Under the pieces are notes generated by a model that was not told the DNA's origin, searched no databases, and saw only the letters and a program-made list of their open reading frames with translations. Source: DASPXY01 sp038227745 (GTDB lineage: Bacteria > Planctomycetota > Planctomycetia > Gemmatales > Gemmataceae). Taken from it: DNA of 13,206 nucleotides. The stretch spans positions 1 to 13,206 of the forward strand of contig JBBRPS010000218.1 in assembly GCA_038227745.1 (NCBI GenBank), in the 5' to 3' direction. The position numbers and the translations under genes were made by a program. This document shows, in pieces, positions 8,155 to 13,206 of the stretch (position 1 is its first letter; every line of letters starts with the position of its first letter).

Positions 8155-10959
8155 CTATTCCACGCGCGCCACCGCGTACACCAGGAAGCGCGGCATGGTG
8201 AACTGAACCCGGCCCGCCCGCAGCGTGTGCCTCACCGCGACCGCGGCCGGGGACTCGGGCGATGAGATAAGCACCCGCGCCGCCTTCACGCCCTGCGGCA
8301 GCACCAGGTCCACCGTCACGCCCTCGACGGCAAGCGGCTTCTCGTCCTGGATGCCCCGGCCGGGGCTGCGCTTCTTCGCCGGCTCTTCCCGGTTGTAGTT
8401 GACGAAGTGCAGGGCGATCTCTCGGCCCTCCTTCGGCCGGCTCGCGGACACGCGGACAGTCGCCGGGGCCTGGAAGCGGCTCAACCCCTCCGGCAGCTCG
8501 GCCGGGCTCTTCACGTCCAGCACGACCCGGTAGCCGGCGCGCCGGGCGGACGTGAGCCGGTCGTCGGGGAGCACGTCGAACAGCACGTGGCGGTCGAGCA
8601 GCTTCTTGCCGAGCCGGCGGAAGGCCTCGACGGCAGCCACATCCCCTTCATGCACGCGCCGGCGCGGGTAGAGCAGGAGCACCTCGGCATGGGAGCGATT
8701 TCCGCGGTAGATGGCGTCGTGCTTTTCGAGGAAGCGATAGTAGCGGACGATCTCCCGGCGCGCCTCGGGGTCCTTGAAGCGCGTGTAGAAGCCCATCGGG
8801 GCACCGCCGTTGGCGGCCAGTTCCGCGATGGCGACGCGAATCCGCGTCGATTCGTACTTGCCGAGCGTGAACGGTTTGTTGTCGAAAGCCCCGCGGATGT
8901 AGCGCGCCTGCAGGGTACACTCGCCGAGGATTCCCGCGGCCAGGTCGGTGAAGTTGGCAGCGCCGCCGGTGCTGTACCAGAGATAATCCTCGTCGCGGCC
9001 CCAGAGGTCGCCGGGCAGCAGACAGCGCTCGTCGCCGTTGATCTGGTTGAAATCGCCCAGGTGGTTCCACTGCCCGAGCAGGAGTCCCGGCTTGAGCGAA
9101 CGCGCGTACTGCACGAACACCTCGTCGAAGGCTCGTTTGCAGGCCATCTGCGACCAGCGGAGCATCTCGCGGCGGAGCGGAGTCGATTCTTTCGGATTGT
9201 GCCAGCCGACGATTTCCGTGAACCTGTGCGCCTTCGGGTCGGCGATGGCGAAGCGGGTGCGGAGCTGCTCCGGCGTGAAGCGCTCGGCGAGATGGCTGCG
9301 GAAGCCGGCCTGGCAGTGCTCGCACAGGCAATTATGGCGATAGAAGTAGTTGATGATGTAGCCATCGACGCCGCGCTCGAGGCCGCGTTTGGCCCAGGCT
9401 TTCAGGACGGCGCGCCAGTGCGGATTGTTCAGGCAGGCGGTGAATTCGCGCATGTTGCCGATGCTGTAATTCTTCGACGCCATTGGCGTGCCGTCGGCGT
9501 TCCGCGCCAGCAGCGCGAGCGGATCGGCGACGGGCCGCGGACCGAGTTCCTTCTCGTCCCAGAGATCGCGGTAGAACTTGAAGAAGCCGCGCGGCCCCTC
9601 CTTGCCGTCGGGTTCGCCGACCAGGAACGTGACGTTGAAGTGTCCGACCACCTTCGCGCCGCGCTGGTGAAGGGCGGCGTTGCGTTCGGCAAACCACTTG
9701 CCGCACTCGGCCAGGCCCTGAACGGGAAAGTGTGCGGGGTAGCCCTTGTACTGCGGCGTGTGCGCGAGGCTGTAGAAGTGTCCGCCGTAGAACCCCATCT
9801 GACAGACCTCCGGCCGCGCTTCCTCGACGAACTTCAGATAATCGGGGTCGCCGTACTCCGCCCAGTGGGCGATCAGGCGCGTGAAGAGAGCGCGCGGCCG
9901 CAGGTGCCGGTCGATGAAGGCATACGCCTGCCGGCGCACGTCCGGCGGGAAATCGTGGCCGGCGTCGGGGTAGACGACTTCGAGGTCCTCGGCCGCCTCG
10001 AACAGTCGATAGACGGGTTCCGCCGCGGTGAGGCAGGCACGCACGCCGGCGACCTCGAAATCGTTGCCCTTCAGCGGGGCGTTGATGAAGACCGCGCGCG
10101 GCGCCAGGGCTCCGAGGATCTCGGTGAAGTCGAACGGCATTTTCGCCGCGGATTGCCCGTAAACGCTGGCGATGCGCGGCATGTAGCCCTTGTGGCTCCA
10201 ATCCGCGAGGTTGCCCTTGCGATAATGGGCGAACGAGTTGAACCCGCAGCTGGTGACGACCACCTTCAGGCGGGGATCGAAGGCGGCGACGAAGAGCGCA
10301 TTGTGTCCGCCGAGCGAATGCCCGATGCAGCCGAGGCGACTGCCATCGACCTCGGGCAGCGCTTGCAGCAGATCGACGGCACGCAGGTGGTTCCAGATGC
10401 CCTTCATCGTGGCGCTGGCATAGCCCTTGGCGTAAGGGTCGAGGCGATAGTCGCCGAAGTTCGGATAATCGGGGGCGAGCGTGACGTAGCCGCGCTCGGC
10501 CAGTTCGAGGGCATAGTGCAGGTTTGCGCTCCCTCCGACACCGGCCGGTTCGCCCTTGCCGATCCGCGTGGTCTGATGCAGGCAGAGCATGGCCGGCGCC
10601 TTGCCCTTCAGGTTTCGCGGGATCAGCAGGTAGGCGGGGACACGGTCGCCTTTCTCGACCGCAAAGGTGATCTTCTTGCGAACGACCTTGGCGAGGGCCT
10701 CTTCCGCTTCGATCTTGAGATCGAGCGGCACCTTGGAGTCGGCCAATGGGAGCGGACCCATGACGAGCTGCATCCCGGCGAGGATGTGGTCGCGCCGCTT
10801 CTGCCAGTCGGCGGTCGTCCGAACAGGAACCGGCTTGCCCGCGCTATCGAGGTAGACCAGCAGGTTCGTTTTGTCGGTGTAGAACGGCGGAGCGGCCTGC
10901 CCCAGGCCCACGGGCAGAGGAAGGAGGAGCGCGAGCAGATGAAGACTTCTGTGCATCAT
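8155..10959 (-). CDS. secreted alpha/beta-hydrolase-glycosidase fusion
   Basis: The 934-residue protein begins with a signal peptide (residues 1 to about 22: hydrophobic LLALLLPLPVG, then GQA before APPF), so it is exported. Residues about 25-355 form an alpha/beta-hydrolase of the acetyl-xylan-esterase/dienelactone-hydrolase type. They contain nucleophile S215 in GHSLGG, likely D300 and catalytic-type H335 in DAGHDFPP, plus HQTT (128-131) near the oxyanion hole. Residues about 365-755 resemble putative TIM-barrel glycosidases (VDGYIINYFY, then the C544-x-C546-x-x-C549 cluster). Residues about 757-830 resemble a beta-galactosidase trimerisation domain, and about 830-934 a C-terminal beta-sandwich. 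The exact GH family and its acid/base pair cannot be assigned by eye. The likely job is de-esterification plus hydrolysis of a complex polysaccharide outside the cytoplasm. Tandem ATGs give the start; no strong Shine-Dalgarno is seen. It lies 63 bases after the WD40 stop and 49 bases before the SelA-like start. Confidence 0.85.
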   Translation of the reverse strand: MMHRSLHLLALLLPLPVGLGQAAPPFYTDKTNLLVYLDSAGKPVPVRTTADWQKRRDHILAGMQLVMGPLPLADSKVPLDLKIEAEEALAKVVRKKITFAVEKGDRVPAYLLIPRNLKGKAPAMLCLHQTTRIGKGEPAGVGGSANLHYALELAERGYVTLAPDYPNFGDYRLDPYAKGYASATMKGIWNHLRAVDLLQALPEVDGSRLGCIGHSLGGHNALFVAAFDPRLKVVVTSCGFNSFAHYRKGNLADWSHKGYMPRIASVYGQSAAKMPFDFTEILGALAPRAVFINAPLKGNDFEVAGVRACLTAAEPVYRLFEAAEDLEVVYPDAGHDFPPDVRRQAYAFIDRHLRPRALFTRLIAHWAEYGDPDYLKFVEEARPEVCQMGFYGGHFYSLAHTPQYKGYPAHFPVQGLAECGKWFAERNAALHQRGAKVVGHFNVTFLVGEPDGKEGPRGFFKFYRDLWDEKELGPRPVADPLALLARNADGTPMASKNYSIGNMREFTACLNNPHWRAVLKAWAKRGLERGVDGYIINYFYRHNCLCEHCQAGFRSHLAERFTPEQLRTRFAIADPKAHRFTEIVGWHNPKESTPLRREMLRWSQMACKRAFDEVFVQYARSLKPGLLLGQWNHLGDFNQINGDERCLLPGDLWGRDEDYLWYSTGGAANFTDLAAGILGECTLQARYIRGAFDNKPFTLGKYESTRIRVAIAELAANGGAPMGFYTRFKDPEARREIVRYYRFLEKHDAIYRGNRSHAEVLLLYPRRRVHEGDVAAVEAFRRLGKKLLDRHVLFDVLPDDRLTSARRAGYRVVLDVKSPAELPEGLSRFQAPATVRVSASRPKEGREIALHFVNYNREEPAKKRSPGRGIQDEKPLAVEGVTVDLVLPQGVKAARVLISSPESPAAVAVRHTLRAGRVQFTMPRFLVYAVARVE

Positions 10960-11022
10960 CGAACCGCACCAAGTGGCAGATGCCTCGACGTCCTGGCGAA
11001 CCGTCCGCTTCTCGTGGTTGCC

Positions 11023-13206
11023 TCAGCGCTTCGCCGCGTTCGCTTGTTCGAGAGCGATGGCCACATCCCACAGCCTGACCGTACTGTCATCGAGGCCCCC
11101 CGAGGCGAGAAGCTTGCCGTAGCCGCTGAACGCCACGGACATGACACGGCCGGGGTGGCCCTTGAGGGCGGCCTTCTCCTGGCCGCTGGCCACGTCCCAC
11201 AGCTTGATGGTCTGGTCTTCGCTCCCCGAGGCCAGCAGCTTGCCGTCGGGGCTGAACGCCACGGACGTGACAAGGCCGGTGTGGCCCTTGAGGGCGGCCT
11301 TCTCCTGACCGCTGGCCACGTCCCACACCTTGACCTCTCCGGATCCGCCATCTCCCCCCCCTCCCGAGGCCAGCAGCTTGCCGTCGCCGTTGAACGCCAC
11401 GGACCAGACAGAGCCGCTGTGACCCCTGAGGGGAGCCTTCTCCTGGCCGGTGGCCACGTCCCACAGCTTGATGGTCTTGTCAAGGCTCCCCGAGGCCAGC
11501 AGCTTGCCGTCGCCGCTGAACGCCACGGAGGTGACACCGCCGGTGTGGCCCTTGAGGGCACCCTTCTCCTGGCCGCTGGCCACGTCCCACAGCCTGATGG
11601 TCTGGTCAAGGCTCCCCGAGGCCAATAGCTTGCCGTCGCCGCTGAAAGCGACGGTATAGACAGGCTGGGTGTGGCCCTTGAGGGCGGCCTTCTCCTGGCC
11701 GCTGGCCACGTCCCACAGCTTCACTTCCCCAGGAAGAGGCTTGCCTTTCGCATCATACCCGCCACTGCCCGAGGCCAGCAGCTTGCCGTCGCCGCTGAAC
11801 GCTACGGACAAGACAATGGCGGTGTGGCCCTTGAGGGTGGCTTTCTCCTGGCCGGTGCCCATGTCCCACAACTTAATGGTCCTGTCGTAGCTCGCCGAGG
11901 CCAGCACCTTGCCGTCCCCGCTGGACGCCACGGACCGCACCGCGCTGAAGTGGCCCTTGAGGGCGGCTTTCTCCTGGCGGCCGGCCACCTCCCACAGCTT
12001 GATGGTTTTGTCAAAGCTCGCGGAGGCGAGGGTTTTGCCATCAGGGCTGAACGCCACGGACCCTACCTCATCGGTGTGGCCCTTGAGGGTGGCGCGTTCT
12101 TGGCCGGTGGCCACGTCCCACAGCTTAATAGTCCTGTCCCCGCTGGCGGAGGCGAGGGTTTTGCCATCAGGGCTGAATGCCACGGACCACACATGCCTGG
12201 TGTGGCTTGTGAGGGTGGCGCGTTCTTGGCCGGTGGCCACGTCCCACAGCTTAATAGTCCTGTCCCTGCTGGCGGAGGCGAGGGTTTTGCCATCAGGGCT
12301 GAATGCCACGGACCACACATGCCTGGTGTGGCTTGTGAGGGTGGCGCGTTCCTGGCCGGTGGCCACGTCCCACAGCTTCACCGTCCTGTCCCCGCTGGCG
12401 GAGGCGAGGGTCTTGCCATCCGGGCTGAATGCCACGGAGGACACACCGACGGTGTGGCCCTTGAGGACAGCGCGTTGCTGGCCACTGCCCACGTCCCACA
12501 GCTTGATCGTCTTATCGAAGCTGCCCGAGGCAAGGGTCTTACCATCCGGGCTAAACGCCACGGACTGCCAGATGGCGTTATGACTCCAAAGGATCTTGCG
12601 TTCCCGGCCGCTGCCCACGTCCCACAGCTTGATGGTCTCCCCGCTTGCGGCGGCGAGGGTCTTACCATTCGGGCTGAACGCCACGGACTGCTCGGGCGAG
12701 GCCCCGCCCTTGAGGGCGGCGCGTTCCTGGCCGCTGCCCACGTCCCACAGCTTGATGGTCCTGTCCGCGCTGGCGGAGGCGAGAGTCTTGCCATCGGGGC
12801 TGAACGTCACGGATCTCACAATGTCGCGATGACCCTTGAGGGCGGCGCGTTCCTGGCCGCTGTCCATGTCCCACAGCTTGATGGTTCTGTCCTCGCTGGC
12901 GGAGGCGAGGGTCTTGCCATCCGGGCTGAACGTCACGGATCTCACAATGTCGCGATGACCCTTGAGGGCGGCGCGTTCCTGGCCGCTGTCCATGTCCCAC
13001 AGCTTGACCTCTCCTGGCTCGCCGACCGCTCCTCCTTGCAAATAGCTCGCCGCGGCGAGGGTCTTGCCATCCGGACTAAAGGCCACGGAACTCACAGGGT
13101 AGGTGTGGCCCTTGAGGGCGGCGCGTTCCTGGCCGCTGCCCACGTCCCACAGCTTGATGGTCCTGTCCGCGCTGGCGGAGGCGAGAGTCTTGCCATCGGG
13201 GCTGAA
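11023..13206 (-). CDS. WD40-repeat protein, 5' end beyond window
   Basis: The reading frame is open to the window edge, giving 727 residues of a longer protein. Translation enters mid-repeat (FSPDGKTLASAS), so the GTG at 13143 is only an internal valine and not a true start. Visible are one partial and 16 complete WD40 repeats of mostly 42 residues, then a short tail (AIALEQANAAKR). Repeats show the WD40 hallmarks: GH near residue 11, SVAFSPDGK, and D-x-T-I-K-L-W-D at the end. They should fold into beta-propellers, at least two and a part, used as protein-binding scaffolds. Repeat 4 lacks the GH pair and repeats 5, 7 and 8 have SH. Repeats 1, 11 and 14 carry 4-9 extra residues before a GEVK(L/V)WD ending. 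In planctomycetes such arrays are often fused to Ser/Thr kinases or other N-terminal domains, but none can be seen here. The next gene starts 63 bases downstream. Confidence 0.92.
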   Translation of the reverse strand, partial: FSPDGKTLASASADRTIKLWDVGSGQERAALKGHTYPVSSVAFSPDGKTLAAASYLQGGAVGEPGEVKLWDMDSGQERAALKGHRDIVRSVTFSPDGKTLASASEDRTIKLWDMDSGQERAALKGHRDIVRSVTFSPDGKTLASASADRTIKLWDVGSGQERAALKGGASPEQSVAFSPNGKTLAAASGETIKLWDVGSGRERKILWSHNAIWQSVAFSPDGKTLASGSFDKTIKLWDVGSGQQRAVLKGHTVGVSSVAFSPDGKTLASASGDRTVKLWDVATGQERATLTSHTRHVWSVAFSPDGKTLASASRDRTIKLWDVATGQERATLTSHTRHVWSVAFSPDGKTLASASGDRTIKLWDVATGQERATLKGHTDEVGSVAFSPDGKTLASASFDKTIKLWEVAGRQEKAALKGHFSAVRSVASSGDGKVLASASYDRTIKLWDMGTGQEKATLKGHTAIVLSVAFSGDGKLLASGSGGYDAKGKPLPGEVKLWDVASGQEKAALKGHTQPVYTVAFSGDGKLLASGSLDQTIRLWDVASGQEKGALKGHTGGVTSVAFSGDGKLLASGSLDKTIKLWDVATGQEKAPLRGHSGSVWSVAFNGDGKLLASGGGGDGGSGEVKVWDVASGQEKAALKGHTGLVTSVAFSPDGKLLASGSEDQTIKLWDVASGQEKAALKGHPGRVMSVAFSGYGKLLASGGLDDSTVRLWDVAIALEQANAAKR
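12084..12351 (-). repeat. recent 126-bp tandem duplication (repeats 7/8)
   Basis: Positions 12084-12225 match 12210-12351 at a 126-base offset with one difference (12141 versus 12267). Synonymous positions are conserved as well, so this is a recent duplication or gene conversion rather than protein-level constraint. Repeats 7 and 8 differ by a single residue (R versus G in the DRT loop). Confidence 0.9.
12797..13007 (-). repeat. second recent 126-bp duplication (repeats 2/3)
   Basis: Positions 12797-12881 are identical to 12923-13007 at a 126-base offset. Separately, 12706-12804 is identical to 13108-13206 at a 402-base offset and may extend past the window edge. Several nested copying events are therefore visible in the 5' half of the array. 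Confidence 0.88.

Larger units (their letters stand above)
11062..13206 (-). repeat. tandem WD40-coding repeats, 126-bp period
   Basis: In transcription order the units are: partial 13206-13141; 1 (13140-12991); 2 (12990-12865); 3 (12864-12739); 4 (12738-12616); 5 (12615-12490); 6 (12489-12364); 7 (12363-12238); 8 (12237-12112); 9 (12111-11986); 10 (11985-11860); 11 (11859-11707); 12 (11706-11581); 13 (11580-11455); 14 (11454-11317); 15 (11316-11191); 16 (11190-11062). Units before 11985 mostly read QERA and SPDGKTLASAS. Units 10-16 read QEKA, and most of them have SGDGKLLASGS. Confidence 0.9.

Noticed and set aside
8407..11628. Very long open frame (1073 codons) on the + strand opposite the fusion and WD40 genes
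   Set aside because: It crosses two well-supported minus-strand genes. Its low-complexity product mirrors the WD40 repeats in antisense, and strong third-position GC bias explains the lack of stops.
13141..13143. GTG as the start of the WD40 protein
   Set aside because: The same frame stays open to the window edge and encodes another part of a WD40 repeat, so this codon is an internal valine.
11062..13206. Regular 126-base repeats as a CRISPR array
   Set aside because: The repeats are in-frame coding units of a WD40 protein with no unique spacers between identical short repeats.

Overview
The window is GC-rich and gene-dense. It looks like bacterial chromosome from a planctomycete, most plausibly a Gemmataceae-like lineage. 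That placement is an inference from gene style: a very long WD40-repeat protein, FHA domains fused to or sitting beside a class III cyclase, a secreted esterase/glycosidase fusion, and a SelA-like PLP enzyme. No rRNA, tRNA or other taxonomic marker is present to confirm it. I see no CRISPR array, insertion sequence, phage gene or attachment site.

Left half (+ strand, 1-6855): glucose-6-phosphate dehydrogenase (zwf, 55-1644) ends in a strong hairpin. A sigma70-like promoter (1698-1726) follows and drives a large GH63/MGH1-like glucosidase (1807-4482). Forty-five bases later, with a good Shine-Dalgarno, comes an FHA-GAF-class III nucleotide cyclase (4528-6348), then a small GTG-started FHA-like protein (6472-6855). 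The first two genes suggest release of glucose from an alpha-glucoside and its entry into the oxidative pentose phosphate pathway. The next two suggest a signalling module linking phosphopeptide recognition to a cyclic nucleotide. Whether the two parts are functionally connected is inferred only from adjacency.

Right half (- strand, 13206-6912): reading leftward from the window edge there is a 5'-truncated WD40 protein (16 full repeats plus part of another). It is followed by a secreted 934-residue protein that joins an alpha/beta-hydrolase (esterase) to a beta-galactosidase-like TIM barrel, trimerisation-like domain and C-terminal beta domain. Last is a SelA-like PLP-dependent enzyme. Gaps of 63 and 49 bases suggest co-transcription, although a perfect 14-bp hairpin sits between the last two genes. 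The two halves converge at an inverted repeat (about 6870-6913) that may terminate transcription from both sides.

The most distinctive items are: the internal structure of the WD40 array (two repeat subfamilies, one of exactly seven repeats, plus near-identical recent duplications); the esterase-glycosidase fusion; and the cyclase, whose base-specifying residues differ from both classical adenylate and guanylate cyclases. I found no convincing wholly new multi-gene system. The closest candidate is the FHA-GAF-cyclase plus its degenerate FHA neighbour.
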